64,000 nt of DNA from Heyndrickxia shackletonii (GTDB taxonomy: Bacteria > Bacillota > Bacilli > Bacillales > Bacillaceae_C), in NCBI RefSeq assembly GCF_001420715.1, contig NZ_LJJC01000004.1:2448185-2512184 (forward strand), read 5' to 3'. Positions 18,056 to 27,443 of the stretch are shown here, one piece after another. The stretch's first letter is position 1. Every line of letters starts with the position of its first letter. Made by a program: the position numbers and the translations under genes. Under the pieces are notes generated by a model. That model did not search any database. It saw only the letters and a program-made list of their open reading frames with translations, and was not told where the DNA came from.

Positions 18056-18167
18056 TCTTTTACTATTTATTTAAAAAAGGAGTACCACCAACATTTTGAG
18101 GTAACAACCATGTTAAGACAGTTTTTGGTAGTGTAAAAGCAGACACAAAACTACTGCCACAATTACC

Positions 18168-19238
18168 TTAAACTTTACATTTTAAAAATTGATCAAAGTC
18201 ATGGAAAATGGGCGTATTTAAATCAATCCCTCTTCCAGCGGCAATTCTGTAGGCTAATATTTGAAATGGAATAGACATGACAAGTGGGCAAAGGAGTTCA
18301 TCGATATCTGTTCCAAGGGAAAGTGTTTTCTCTTCTTCTTCGTTGTTCCCACATTCAATAGTAAAACAATGATCTGTATAACGAGAAAAATAATCTTTAA
18401 GTTTTTTAGCCCTTTTGGAAAGAATGCTTTCGGTTTGAATAAAAAACAGACCATAGTTTTCATTTATTTCCAGATAAGGGCCATGCATAAATGCTTCTAA
18501 CTCAAATCCATGTGTAGGTACCCTTATGGTTTCAGTAAATTTTGTTTCACATTCTTTTGCTGTTCCTACGGCAGGCCCGTATCCAATTGCTGCAAAACGC
18601 GGAATAGAATGAATCTCTTGGGCGTGTCTTTTGTAAAAATCCTCCGTCTTTTTAATAATTGATGGGATTCGATTGACTATCTCATAAAACTTTTTAATTT
18701 CCAACTCGGTCGTTTTTTCATTTATATGATGAAGCTTCCGTCCAGCGATTACACCCATTAACATCGACTTTAACATGGTAGCAGTGAATCCTTTTGTTAC
18801 AAAACCTACTTTTTCAATGCCGCATCCAATATCAATGACCATGTCGGCATAATCGGTAATTGGACTATCCAAACGAGATGTTAAGACTGCAGTTGGTATT
18901 TCACTACTAGACTGAATTTTTTTTAAAGCTTCGATCGTTGAATGACTTTTTCCACTTTGTGACACTGCCAGCACAAAATCTGTATAGTCATTTACTTTTT
19001 CATAATGCGTAAAGTTAAATGGTTCTTTTATTTCTATAAATACACCTGCGATCTTTTCTATGTAATATTTTGCGCTTATAATTGCATTTGCACTAGAACC
19101 TGTAGCCAATATAAGCCAATTTTTTGGCTTCCTTGATTTAATGAAATTTTTGAAATCATGTAATTCTTGTTCGAATTGGTTTAACATCCTCAAACATGTT
19201 TGTTCCTGCTCATAAACATTCGTCATCATGGTTTCCAT
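18168..19238 (-). CDS. SIS-domain sugar isomerase/deglycase, GfrF/GlmS-C-like
   Basis: A 356-residue protein with two SIS domains, like the isomerase half of GlmS. The first holds ATGSSANAIISAKYY (near 45-59) and VSQSGKSHSTIEAL (near 92-105), the second GYGPAVGTAKECETKFTE (near 220-237) and EAFMHGPYLEIN. The tail RGIDLNTPIFHDFDQFLK is typical. Homologues split or isomerise amino-sugar phosphates; in Salmonella, GfrF removes glucose 6-phosphate from glucoselysine 6-phosphate. Next to an frl set it may act on such a related adduct. It follows an MFS gene by about 30 bp. Start is behind AGGAGGTAATT. Confidence 0.8.
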   Translation of the reverse strand: METMMTNVYEQEQTCLRMLNQFEQELHDFKNFIKSRKPKNWLILATGSSANAIISAKYYIEKIAGVFIEIKEPFNFTHYEKVNDYTDFVLAVSQSGKSHSTIEALKKIQSSSEIPTAVLTSRLDSPITDYADMVIDIGCGIEKVGFVTKGFTATMLKSMLMGVIAGRKLHHINEKTTELEIKKFYEIVNRIPSIIKKTEDFYKRHAQEIHSIPRFAAIGYGPAVGTAKECETKFTETIRVPTHGFELEAFMHGPYLEINENYGLFFIQTESILSKRAKKLKDYFSRYTDHCFTIECGNNEEEEKTLSLGTDIDELLCPLVMSIPFQILAYRIAAGRGIDLNTPIFHDFDQFLKCKV

Positions 19239-19269
19239 TCTATAATTACCTCCTGGTAAAAGTGAAAAA

Positions 19270-20478
19270 TTATTCGCTATTATTCTGTAGCTGTAACTCT
19301 TTCCACTTCGACTCCTTCTTGCGAAATAGCAAAGATATCAAGACCAACAATAATAATAAAAACAAACAAGCATAGCTTGTTAAAATCCATAACGATGCAA
19401 AAGTATTGGTGTGATCCATTGTATACCCGAAGAAGGCTGGGAACACTGCACTGCCAATACCAGCAAATCCTGTTACCAAACTTGTTACAAAGCCTGTCAT
19501 TCCTGGAAAGGTATGATTGGCAAAAACCATGGTAACGGAATAGATACCAGACATGGTCAGACCTATTAAAAATAGGATTGCGTAACAAATAATGATACTT
19601 CTCCATAAGGTAAAGCAGCCAAAAAAACAAATCGTTCCAACAATGCTCCATAATAGAAAACGATGATATGTCACTTTCTTCACTATCCACCCTGTTAAAG
19701 CTCTGCCAATCACCATTGCCAGCCAAAATATACTAACACTTAATGTGGCATAAGATACACCTACTTTAGAGTAGTTTATAAAAATGGATGGAAGAAAATT
19801 GTTTAGACTGGTTTCAATGCCATCGTAGATGAAAATCATTAATAAAAATAGACACAATAAGATCCATTTCAACTGACTAGTCATGATTCGTGGTGGGGCA
19901 TTCTGCGCTTCAAGGTACTCTATTCGCTCTCTATCTATCAAAGGAACGGAAACACTTTGCCAAATAGACGCCACTAAAATACCTAGAATACTAGGTACAA
20001 GAAATGAATACCTCCATTCGGCTATGGCTATTAGAATACTAGAAATAATGGGCATACACAATGCCCCTAGTCCAAATGAAACCTCTGTACGACTCATCAT
20101 CACTGCTCGTTTACCGACAAATACATCCATTATAATAGTAGCTACGATGATTTGTAGAATGGAAAGCAAAACTCCATTAAGAAGGTTCAATAAATAGACT
20201 ACACCAATTGGTGGAACGAGCACCATCAGACATTGTACAATCGCAAGAAAAACGGAGGCTACAGAGATTACTTTTTTATAAGCATAATGTTTTGTCAGAA
20301 ATGATGAAAAGACAACCCCAAGCAAGAAACCACCAGTTCCAAGGAAAACAAAAAAGCCGCCTTCTGTATATGATAGGTGATAGTGTTCTATTATTTGCGG
20401 CATAACCGATCCAAATACAACAAGGGCGTGACCACAAAGAAAATATGTCGTATACAATGACCATTTAAACTGTCTCAA
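19270..20478 (-). CDS. MFS permease (FHS/sugar-type), fructosamine locus
   Basis: About 402 residues with twelve membrane segments, starting LRQFKWSLYTTYFLCGHALVV. The start TTG at 20478 lies eight bases after GGAGG; the ATG at 20493 has no box. The C-terminal half contains VIGRALTGWIVKKVTYHRF, an MFS loop motif. It sits directly upstream of the SIS gene in the same direction, so a role in uptake of the SIS enzyme's substrate is inferred. The 20494-20610 gap holds a long imperfect hairpin (CTTCTCTCGGGAAGG against CCTCCTGGGAGAAG). Confidence 0.8.
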   Translation of the reverse strand: MRQFKWSLYTTYFLCGHALVVFGSVMPQIIEHYHLSYTEGGFFVFLGTGGFLLGVVFSSFLTKHYAYKKVISVASVFLAIVQCLMVLVPPIGVVYLLNLLNGVLLSILQIIVATIIMDVFVGKRAVMMSRTEVSFGLGALCMPIISSILIAIAEWRYSFLVPSILGILVASIWQSVSVPLIDRERIEYLEAQNAPPRIMTSQLKWILLCLFLLMIFIYDGIETSLNNFLPSIFINYSKVGVSYATLSVSIFWLAMVIGRALTGWIVKKVTYHRFLLWSIVGTICFFGCFTLWRSIIICYAILFLIGLTMSGIYSVTMVFANHTFPGMTGFVTSLVTGFAGIGSAVFPAFFGYTMDHTNTFASLWILTSYACLFLLLLLVLISLLFRKKESKWKELQLQNNSE

Positions 20479-20610
20479 TCCGTATTCCTCCATGTTTTAA
20501 CAACGGTGAATGATTAATCTCTTCTCCCAGGAGGTTACATCAAAAGCTATGCTGTGCTCTACATCCTTCCCGAGAGAAGATGGTACAATAGAACCTAAGT
20601 GGTTTCGTGT

Positions 20611-22077
20611 TTACTTTTCTTCTAATTCTATTTTATCAAGTGGAATGAACTTTGTTTTCTTCACAAATTTATAAATAAACCAAGCTAGAAGAAATAACGG
20701 AACACTAAGATACGTAGCCAGCATGCCCACCCAATCAATATGTCCAGAAAGAATGGACTCATAATTTTGTCCCAAAACGACTATAGCACATATAACGATG
20801 GTATATATCGGGCCCAAGGGAAACCATCTTGCCCGGTAAGGTAATGCGTCGAGTGAATAGCCCTTTGCGATATATGCTTTCCGAAAGCGATAATGGCAAA
20901 CTCCAATAAAAATCCAGACGATGAATCCTGAAATGGCAGATGCATTTAGCAACCAGTAATAAACCTTCCCATCTCCAAATGTTGACGAGAAAAATACCAA
21001 TACGCCAAAAAGGGTCGTGACAAGAAGTGACCAAATCGGTACACCACGTCGATCCACTTTCGCTAAAAATCTAGGTGCTTGCTTTAATTTCGCTAATGCA
21101 AAGAGCATACGAGTACCAACATAAAGAAATGAATTTCCAGCGGATAAAACGGAAGTTAGTATAACTGCATTCATAACTGATGCCGCAATGGCCAAACCAG
21201 CCTTTTCGAAAACAAGAGTAAACGGACTTACCAAGACGTCTTCACTAAGTAATCGATCACTGGTATATGGAATAAGTAAGCCAATTACTGCGATTGCAAG
21301 TACGTAGAATAATAGAATTCGCCAAAATATACTTCGAATCGCTTTTGGAACATCTCTTCTTGGGTTCTCACTCTCCCCTGCAGAGTTTCCTACTATTTCT
21401 GTTCCTTGAAAAGAATAGGCAGCCACCACAAAAACACCGAAAATTGCCAGAAAGCCCCCATGAAACGGTGCATCACCGACTGTAAAATTTTTAAAACCTA
21501 CCGCTTCACCACCCATTATGCCTAAAATCATTAGAAGACCGATAACAATGAAAATAATAACTGTCCCTACCTTAATGATGGAAAACCAATACTCGCTTTC
21601 GCCGAAACCTTTAACAGAAAGATAATTGATTAAAAAGATAAGTAAAAGAAATAATGCACTCCACAATATTGATGGGCTGTGTGGAAACCAAAATTTCATA
21701 ATAAGTGTTGCCGCGGAAAGCTCTGCTGGCAAGGTTATTGCTGCACCATACCAAGCGATCCACCCCAAACCGAAGCCTAGAGAAGGGTCCACAAAGCGTG
21801 TTGCATACGTACTATAAGAACCACTCGTTGGCATAAATGCTGCCAGTTCTCCTAATGATGTCATAACGAAATAGATCATGGCACCTATAATAAGATACGC
21901 CAAGAGTGCTCCACCCGGACCTGCCGTATGAATCGTTGCACCACTTGCCAGAAATAAGCCTGTTCCAATTGCCCCGCCAATGGAGATCATCACCATATGA
22001 CGTGACTTAAGTCCTTTCTTAAGCTGCCCTGTGGAAGATGTTTCTTCTGATGGAAGTGACTGAGCTGGTTTTACCAT
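20611..22077 (-). CDS. lysP: LysP-like amino acid (lysine) permease, APC family
   Basis: A 488-residue APC transporter with about twelve helices. It aligns from memory along its full length with E. coli LysP: LKSRHMVMISIGGAIGTGLF (start), GEYWFS-type loop FGESEYWFSIIKVGTVIIF, FVVAAYSFQGTEIVGNSAGES, ILLFYVLAIAVIGLLIPYT, SVLSAGNSFLYVGTRMLF and YRFRKAYIAKGYSLDALPY. LysP imports lysine with protons. In E. coli the frl operon transporter FrlA is also an APC permease, so fructoselysine import is an alternative. It lies 160 bp after lysine 6-dehydrogenase on the same strand. Confidence 0.85.
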   Translation of the reverse strand: MVKPAQSLPSEETSSTGQLKKGLKSRHMVMISIGGAIGTGLFLASGATIHTAGPGGALLAYLIIGAMIYFVMTSLGELAAFMPTSGSYSTYATRFVDPSLGFGLGWIAWYGAAITLPAELSAATLIMKFWFPHSPSILWSALFLLLIFLINYLSVKGFGESEYWFSIIKVGTVIIFIVIGLLMILGIMGGEAVGFKNFTVGDAPFHGGFLAIFGVFVVAAYSFQGTEIVGNSAGESENPRRDVPKAIRSIFWRILLFYVLAIAVIGLLIPYTSDRLLSEDVLVSPFTLVFEKAGLAIAASVMNAVILTSVLSAGNSFLYVGTRMLFALAKLKQAPRFLAKVDRRGVPIWSLLVTTLFGVLVFFSSTFGDGKVYYWLLNASAISGFIVWIFIGVCHYRFRKAYIAKGYSLDALPYRARWFPLGPIYTIVICAIVVLGQNYESILSGHIDWVGMLATYLSVPLFLLAWFIYKFVKKTKFIPLDKIELEEK

Positions 22078-22236
22078 TACGCATTTCCCCTCACCTATTA
22101 ATTTAATTTTTAAACGCGTATTTTAATCCATTTCGTATTACGGACACGATTAACTTCTTAAGTGATCATGCCCGTAAATGAATAATTCCCAGCAGTCTTA
22201 TGTCCAGTATTTAGATGAAGCTGTGTATGTTTTAAA

Positions 22237-23400
22237 TTAGTTTTTTACAAGATTATTAGTAATTTCAGGTTCTTTCTCTTTAATGACAACCCCGCGTTTT
22301 TCCATTTCTTTCATAAAAACATCCCCTGGAACGATTTGTTCTGGTGCAAAAACACCTGGTTTATCAATTAAGCCATTTCCAATCATTTGTGCGACAACCG
22401 AGATACTGTAAGCTGTTGAACGTGCCATTGCCGTGACTTTATTTTTTCTGTCAAAATAGGTGACCATTTCGTATTCAGCTACCGCATCGTTATTGTTTAA
22501 TACACCCCCTACGCGTACTCTCAATAAACAGACATCCTCTTTGTCGCGAAGATCAACGATTGGTTCTAATACCTTTAATAGTACTTCCGATGGATTTATT
22601 TTCTGGCCTTTATATTCAATTTCATAATCCTCACGTGTTAAGTTTAGATCCACTAATAGTTGAAACTTCTCAGCATGCCCCGGATACCGAATCGTTTTAT
22701 AACTCAGATGTTTTACATCTGGAAAGGTTAATGGCAAGGTAGACGTCCCAGGAGTGTAAAAGGCTTCAAGTGGACCAAATTTTTCAAAATGCACTTTTTC
22801 AATACCTGATAAAGAGGGAACCTGTACTACCTTCCCATCACGTATTATGGTTGATGGCTTAGTGTATTCCTGGAAAACCCCTCGCATGGTGAAAACCTCA
22901 TTATATTCAAAAGGCGGTTCAGGTTTAAGTGGTATACCTCCGACAAAAAGTTCAATCGATTCTACCGTATCCAATTTACTGGCTCCATATCCAGCCAAGA
23001 TATTTACCATACCCGGTGCAACACCAAGCTCGGATATGTAGGTAATGCCTGCCCTTTTTGCTTCCTCATCAAGGGAAAGGGTTCTTTCAATATTTGAACA
23101 TCCTAAGTCAACAATATTGACTCCAACCCTTATTGCGTTCTTTGCCACAAATTCACTGAAGGTCAGGTATAAGGCATTGACAACTACATCAAACCCCTTC
23201 ATAAAATCACCCAATTGCTCCCCGTCTGAAGCATTTACATAGGCAGCTTTTAATTTATTACTATCTAGGTGACTGCATACGCTTTCAGCCTTGTCTAGAT
23301 CAACATCCGCCAAGACCACTTCTTGAACATTTGGGCTATTCACTAAATCCCGTGCTACCTCTTTGCCCATCAGTCCCGAACCTAAAACAGCAACCTTCAT
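22237..23400 (-). CDS. lysDH: L-lysine 6-dehydrogenase (saccharopine dehydrogenase fold)
   Basis: A 387-residue NAD-dependent enzyme closely resembling Geobacillus Lys[18 protein letters not shown] gives the Rossmann start, [19 protein letters not shown] and [18 protein letters not shown] mark the substrate domain, [13 protein letters not shown] and [19 protein letters not shown] follow, and [19 protein letters not shown] closes the protein. It oxidises the epsilon-amino group of lysine to give allysine (piperideine-6-carboxylate) and ammonia. Start ATG 23400 follows AAGGAGGAG. It fits with lysine release by the upstream frl genes and uptake by the downstream permease. A perfect cre lies 220 bp upstream. 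Confidence 0.9.
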   Translation of the reverse strand: MKVAVLGSGLMGKEVARDLVNSPNVQEVVLADVDLDKAESVCSHLDSNKLKAAYVNASDGEQLGDFMKGFDVVVNALYLTFSEFVAKNAIRVGVNIVDLGCSNIERTLSLDEEAKRAGITYISELGVAPGMVNILAGYGASKLDTVESIELFVGGIPLKPEPPFEYNEVFTMRGVFQEYTKPSTIIRDGKVVQVPSLSGIEKVHFEKFGPLEAFYTPGTSTLPLTFPDVKHLSYKTIRYPGHAEKFQLLVDLNLTREDYEIEYKGQKINPSEVLLKVLEPIVDLRDKEDVCLLRVRVGGVLNNNDAVAEYEMVTYFDRKNKVTAMARSTAYSISVVAQMIGNGLIDKPGVFAPEQIVPGDVFMKEMEKRGVVIKEKEPEITNNLVKN

Positions 23401-23623
23401 TAAGAACTCCTCCTTAAGTTAAACTAGAGTCTCGACAACCACACGGTCAATCCCAACAATGTGTTATGGAATAGCTTTCAAATAAACATTTTTTCCAACC
23501 CTCAAATAAGAGTTTTTCTAGATGGTCTCACCCCCTTAGAGAGAAATATTGCCAAATTTCTGACATCAAAGAGTATTTTTGTCCCTTTTCCCCAATGTTT
23601 TCGTTACTCGAATAACCCGCTAT

Positions 23624-23637
23624 TGTAATCGCTTTCA
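23624..23637. promoter_or_regulatory. cre (CcpA) site upstream of lysDH
   Basis: TGTAATCGCTTTCA matches the cre consensus TGWAANCGNTNWCA at all positions. It lies between the GntR regulator stop and lysDH, so CcpA could repress or block transcription into lysDH-lysP when sugars are plentiful. Confidence 0.7.
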
Positions 23638-23682
23638 GAAAGGTCTAAGTTTTCATTTCATAAAAACATATACGACATTCTT

Positions 23683-24405
23683 TTAGTTACTAAACTTAAC
23701 AGTAAATTGACAGAGATCCGCACGGACATAAGTTTTTGCATATTCAATTGGAATCTTCTCATCTGCATAAGTAATGCTTGTAAACAAATATACAGCCTGT
23801 GAAGTATCGATGTTAAGCAGTCTGGATTCATTTTGATCCAATGTGACAATATCAAGAGTTTGATGAGCATTTGTTACATTTATATGGTAGAAATCATAGA
23901 GATCGTAAATGGAAAAATCAGATACATTAAGCTCATTCAAATTAGGCAAAATCACTTTGGGAACAAAGATTTCATCAATGGACATTGGTTCCTCATCAGC
24001 AAAACACACCCTTTTGATGTAATGAATTTCATCCTCTTCGTCCATTTCAAAAATTTTACTGAATTTTAACCCTGCGTTTCGAAGTTTTTTATTAAGAACA
24101 TGAATCCTGGGTTTACTATTTTTTTCAAGAATGGTGCGAGAAAAACCAGACAGTGTGTCAAGATCTCTGTTCATTCGCTCTCCCATCACATAAACACCCT
24201 TACCTTGAATTGGTTTGACAACCCCTTCCTTCATCAACTGTTCAATTGCTGTTCGAACAGTCAGTCGGTTGACACCATATTTCTCACTCAGTTCTTTTTC
24301 AGATGGGATTGCTGTTCCAGGCAAATACACACCATTTTCTATTTGATCTCTCAAAATATCACGCAATTGTACATAAATAGGATACTGCTGCTTAAATTTA
24401 TACAT
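23683..24405 (-). CDS. GntR-family regulator with UTRA domain (FrlR-like), copy 2
   Basis: About 240 residues. An N-terminal winged helix (PIYVQLRDILRDQIENGVY, IPSEKELSEKYGVNRLTVRTAIEQL) is followed by a UTRA ligand domain (DEIHYIKRVCFADEEPMSIDE). The HutC/FrlR branch senses phosphorylated sugars. ATG 24405 is preferred over the GTG at 24414. It follows the remnant of a PfkB kinase and another UTRA regulator, and precedes lysDH. It may control either the frl genes or the lysine genes. Confidence 0.88.
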   Translation of the reverse strand: MYKFKQQYPIYVQLRDILRDQIENGVYLPGTAIPSEKELSEKYGVNRLTVRTAIEQLMKEGVVKPIQGKGVYVMGERMNRDLDTLSGFSRTILEKNSKPRIHVLNKKLRNAGLKFSKIFEMDEEDEIHYIKRVCFADEEPMSIDEIFVPKVILPNLNELNVSDFSIYDLYDFYHINVTNAHQTLDIVTLDQNESRLLNIDTSQAVYLFTSITYADEKIPIEYAKTYVRADLCQFTVKFSN

Positions 24406-24423
24406 ATAATACACTCACTTTCA

Positions 24424-24543
24424 TGATCCCCGTAGCTAGCCTCCGGAAATATACAGCTGCGTTAACAGCATTACCGCCTGAGTATGCCTGCACAGTTTTT
24501 TCCTAAAAATTGAACCATTATCCCCAACTGAAACCAATTTCAT
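24424..24543 (-). pseudogene. N-terminal remnant of a second FrlD-type PfkB sugar kinase
   Basis: The ATG overlaps the stop of the upstream regulator as ATGA. It reads MKLVSVGDN, the start of fructosamine kinases. The frame then breaks, and in another frame AYSGGNAVNAAVYFRRLA appears, the conserved GGNAVN substrate motif that should follow some 15 residues later. The remaining roughly 230 residues are missing. It is a decayed, once translationally coupled kinase gene; a functional FrlD is present at 28499. Confidence 0.65.
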
Positions 24544-25280
24544 CCCTGTTCTTCCTTTCTTCTCAACGTTGAGAAAAACGTCACATGATCAGAACGAATA
24601 ATCGATTTAAAGTACTCAAAAGGGGCTTTCTGTCCCTCGTTATACGTAATACCTTTCAAAAAGAAAACGGGCGTTTCTTCTGGAATTTGTAGCAACTGGG
24701 ATTCATTTTTTGTTGCATAACTAATGGACACTCTTTGTGTACCAGCAGAAGGTTTAATATGAAAGACTGTTTCTAACATGTCATAGAGTGAATGGGTGTT
24801 GAAATCGTAATCATCAATACCTTTTGCTACCGATAGATTAATATAACTATACTCAAGTAGAGCAGGAATTCCTTTAAGGTGACGGAGACGAATTAACTCC
24901 ATTACTTCATCACCCATTTCAATTTCTAAATTTCTTGCAATACTTTTATCTGCTTTCACTACCTGACTGCTTAAGACCTCGGTTTTTAGCCCCTTCCCTT
25001 GTTCTTTCGCAATCTCCATTAATGGCCGCAAATCCTGAAGGTTTCTAATAAGCTTCTTCTCTGCAACAAAATAACCAATTCCAGAAACCGAATAAACTTT
25101 CCCCTCTTTTATAAGTCTCGCTAAAGCACTTCGGAGAGTCGTTCTGTTAATATTCCATTTTTCACATAAGAATCTTTCAGAAGGAAGTTTTTCATGTTCT
25201 TTTAATTGATTTTCTTCCATAAACGCTTCCACCATTTCGACTATTTCATTTTTGGGATTAAAGGTTTTTTTCTTCGGCAA
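24540..25280 (-). CDS. GntR-family regulator with UTRA domain, copy 1
   Basis: About 246 residues, start TTG 25280 behind GGAGGGAG (the upstream GTG at 25295 overlaps that box). The winged helix reads HEKLPSERFLCEKWNINRTTLRSALARLIKEGKV, and the UTRA domain includes GDEVMELIRLRHLKGIPALLEYSYIN. It lies at the 3' end of the frl operon, 11 bp after yjbQ. A likely ligand is a fructosamine 6-phosphate, by analogy with E. coli FrlR. The TATACC repeats upstream of the operon are candidate operators for this or for copy 2. Confidence 0.87.
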   Translation of the reverse strand: MPKKKTFNPKNEIVEMVEAFMEENQLKEHEKLPSERFLCEKWNINRTTLRSALARLIKEGKVYSVSGIGYFVAEKKLIRNLQDLRPLMEIAKEQGKGLKTEVLSSQVVKADKSIARNLEIEMGDEVMELIRLRHLKGIPALLEYSYINLSVAKGIDDYDFNTHSLYDMLETVFHIKPSAGTQRVSISYATKNESQLLQIPEETPVFFLKGITYNEGQKAPFEYFKSIIRSDHVTFFSTLRRKEEQG

Positions 25281-25305
25281 TATGACTCCCTCCACTAGAT
25301 AAGTT

Positions 25306-25752
25306 TTATAAGTCCCCTTCCAAAAACTCCTCTAGGATAATACAATATGTTCGTTTCGATGGACCGTCGAACTCGTATAAATAGACATCCTGTGCAGATC
25401 CCTTTTCCAGCTTTCCATTTTGAATCAGAAAATGACAATGGTTTCCGACGAGCATCGCCTTGAGATGGCCAGTTGCATTGCCAGCAGTCGATCCGTAGTC
25501 GGGCAAAAGCCTAGCGTGATGATAGGAAGCGTTTTCAGGTACTAGTTTATTTAAGAACTCATGAATATCCTGTTCCAAACATTCAAGCCCTTCATTGACG
25601 GTAATTCCGGCAGTCGTGTGCATGGACTGAACAGTAATGAAGCCATTTTGCACTCCACTTGACTGTACCACCTCTTCAATTTGCTTTGTTATATTAACCA
25701 TCTGCAAATACTTATCTGTCCAAATGGTTTTACGGAAAACTTGTTTAGTCAT
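25306..25752 (-). CDS. yjbQ: YjbQ family (secondary thiamine-phosphate synthase-type) protein
   Basis: A 148-residue protein with the UPF0047/YjbQ signature: GFITVQSMHTTAGITVNEG near residues 38-56, YHHARLLPDYGSTAGNATGHLKAML near 77, and GTAQDVYLYEFDGP-like GSAQDVYLYEFDGPSKR near the end. Family members show weak thiamine phosphate synthase activity, and their true job is unknown. The start overlaps the amidohydrolase stop by eight bases, so the two are translationally coupled within the frl operon. Conserved histidines suggest metal binding. Confidence 0.9.
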   Translation of the reverse strand: MTKQVFRKTIWTDKYLQMVNITKQIEEVVQSSGVQNGFITVQSMHTTAGITVNEGLECLEQDIHEFLNKLVPENASYHHARLLPDYGSTAGNATGHLKAMLVGNHCHFLIQNGKLEKGSAQDVYLYEFDGPSKRTYCIILEEFLEGDL

Positions 25753-26599
25753 GTGTCATCCCCATGAATGCCATGGCATTCTCCCCTTTAATAAGTTTTA
25801 AAGTTTCCTCTGATAAACCAAGTTTTTCTAATGCGTGGGCCATTCGGATCTGCTCAAAACGGGGATTATCACTCCCAAACATAATCTGATGTCTTAAACT
25901 TCTTTCTACCCAGGTCAGTTCAAGCTCCTTTGTAAAAAGAGATTGATAAAACTCTGATGCACTGTCAAAAAATAGTGCAGCTGTATCTGCATACACATTT
26001 TGATACTTTAACAGTAACATGGCTGTATCTTTCACCCATGGCCAACCAAAATGTTCAAGGCCTATACGAAGCTTTGAATAGTTAGCGGCTATTTCCTCAA
26101 ACTCCAATGGGTGTGAATATTTGCTGATGGTATTCTTTTCATAGCTGCATCCGCTATGGAAGAGGATTGGTTTGTTTTCCTCCAGACAAATTTCATATAA
26201 TTTTCTTAGTGAAGGATCTGTTGGGTAAATCTTTAATTTTGAAAGATTTAGGCTTAATCCATTTAATTTCAATTCTCGAAATGCAAAGTATAGTTCTTCT
26301 TCCCATTTGTCGGTTAAAGGATCTACACTGGCAAATCCAAAAAATAATTCTGGTGCTTGATTGATTAAATCTGCCACTTCCTGATTAGACACTAAAGGCT
26401 GACCATAAATAGAGGATTCATCCTGTGCAAGCAGACAGAGCTTATCTAGTCCTGCACATTTCATCTGATTTTTCACATGTTGAATCGTTGCGATAGAATT
26501 CTTGTGAATATTGAGGCCCTCTTGTCTCAAAGCAAAAATATCCTTTCCCCGATCAATTCCTTCATAAAAATTGGGATGAACGTGTATATCAATAAACAT
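25745..26599 (-). CDS. Amidohydrolase-2/TatD-like metal-dependent hydrolase
   Basis: A 284-residue TIM-barrel hydrolase. The N-terminal metal motif DIHVHPNF, a central ILFHSGCSY, GLEHFGWPW and the C-terminal GSDNPRFEQ supply the His/His/His/Asp ligands of the amidohydrolase superfamily. The gene lies inside the frl operon between frlC and yjbQ, 10 bp after frlC. No known fructoselysine step needs it; it may act on another sugar-amine adduct or a damaged lactone. Confidence 0.85.
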   Translation of the reverse strand: MFIDIHVHPNFYEGIDRGKDIFALRQEGLNIHKNSIATIQHVKNQMKCAGLDKLCLLAQDESSIYGQPLVSNQEVADLINQAPELFFGFASVDPLTDKWEEELYFAFRELKLNGLSLNLSKLKIYPTDPSLRKLYEICLEENKPILFHSGCSYEKNTISKYSHPLEFEEIAANYSKLRIGLEHFGWPWVKDTAMLLLKYQNVYADTAALFFDSASEFYQSLFTKELELTWVERSLRHQIMFGSDNPRFEQIRMAHALEKLGLSEETLKLIKGENAMAFMGMTHD

Positions 26600-26609
26600 G
26601 GCCTTCCCC

Positions 26610-27428
26610 CTAATCTAGCATTCTCTTCAGATTATGGAGCGCTCTTTTTGCATAGAATCTTGGTTCATTGAGATAATTAGTTACCAGCTCTATTGTTATG
26701 GTCTTGTCGTACCCTACACTTTGAAGTTCATGCATTAATTCCGAAAGAGGCAGGTTTCCTTCCCCTGGAACGATATGGTTTTCACTATGGCCATCACTAT
26801 CAATGATGTGCATATGCACCATCTTGTCTTGAAGTTTATCAAAGTAAGCCATGATACTCTCTCCTTGAATATAAGGAACCACAATGTCCACCATTCCCAC
26901 TAAATAGGGGGAATGATTCCGATCTAATACTTCTTTCATTTGGTTTGCATTCGTTGTCACATTGGATTCAAAGGTCGTTAATGGCTCATAAATAATTTTA
27001 TGATCAATTTTTTCCGCATGGTCGATCAATTCTCTTAAACTCTTATCTAGTTTTTCATCAATTTCCCTTTGAGTGGCTTGATACCCTGCATGCCCTGCTG
27101 AAATTAACGTATATTCCGCTCCAATGTCCTTGGCCACATCCATAGCAGCTTTTGTATACTCCACCGAATCAACCCTCATTTGCTCTGTGCCGCACATCAT
27201 ATTATATGGGTAGGCATTCATTTCAGGGGTGAAGATTCTTACTGGCATCTCATACTTTTCCATTAGGTTCTTTATTTCACAGGCACCGTATTGCTTTAAG
27301 TCAAAAGGGTAGGCGTGAGGTCTACCACCCCATAACTCTACGTAATCATAACCAAAGCGCTTGGCATCTGCAAAAACATTCTCAATTGGATTTCTTTGAT
27401 AACCGGAAGTAAACATTCCAAACTCCAT
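26610..27428 (-). CDS. frlC: Fructoselysine 3-epimerase (FrlC-like)
   Basis: A 272-residue xylose-isomerase-like TIM-barrel protein. It matches E. coli FrlC closely in key stretches: GMFTSGYQRNPIENVF, ELWGGRPHAYPFDL, MNAYPYNMMCGTEQMR, YTLISAGHAGYQ, EPLTTFESNV, VDIVVPYIQGESIMAYFDKL, and HIIDSDGHSENHIVPGEG. Those hold the Glu/Asp/His metal ligands. FrlC converts psicoselysine to fructoselysine. It follows frlB by 15 bp in a tight operon. Confidence 0.9.
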   Translation of the reverse strand: MEFGMFTSGYQRNPIENVFADAKRFGYDYVELWGGRPHAYPFDLKQYGACEIKNLMEKYEMPVRIFTPEMNAYPYNMMCGTEQMRVDSVEYTKAAMDVAKDIGAEYTLISAGHAGYQATQREIDEKLDKSLRELIDHAEKIDHKIIYEPLTTFESNVTTNANQMKEVLDRNHSPYLVGMVDIVVPYIQGESIMAYFDKLQDKMVHMHIIDSDGHSENHIVPGEGNLPLSELMHELQSVGYDKTITIELVTNYLNEPRFYAKRALHNLKRMLD

Positions 27429-27443
27429 TGCTTTTCCCCCCTT

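Noticed and set aside
20500-20600. T-box or other riboswitch between lysP and the MFS gene
   Set aside because: A long hairpin is present, but the conserved T-box sequence and a terminator are missing.
23401-23660. Sigma-54 promoter upstream of lysDH
   Set aside because: TTGGCA occurs, but no GC at the required -12 spacing, and no RocR-type activator is encoded nearby.
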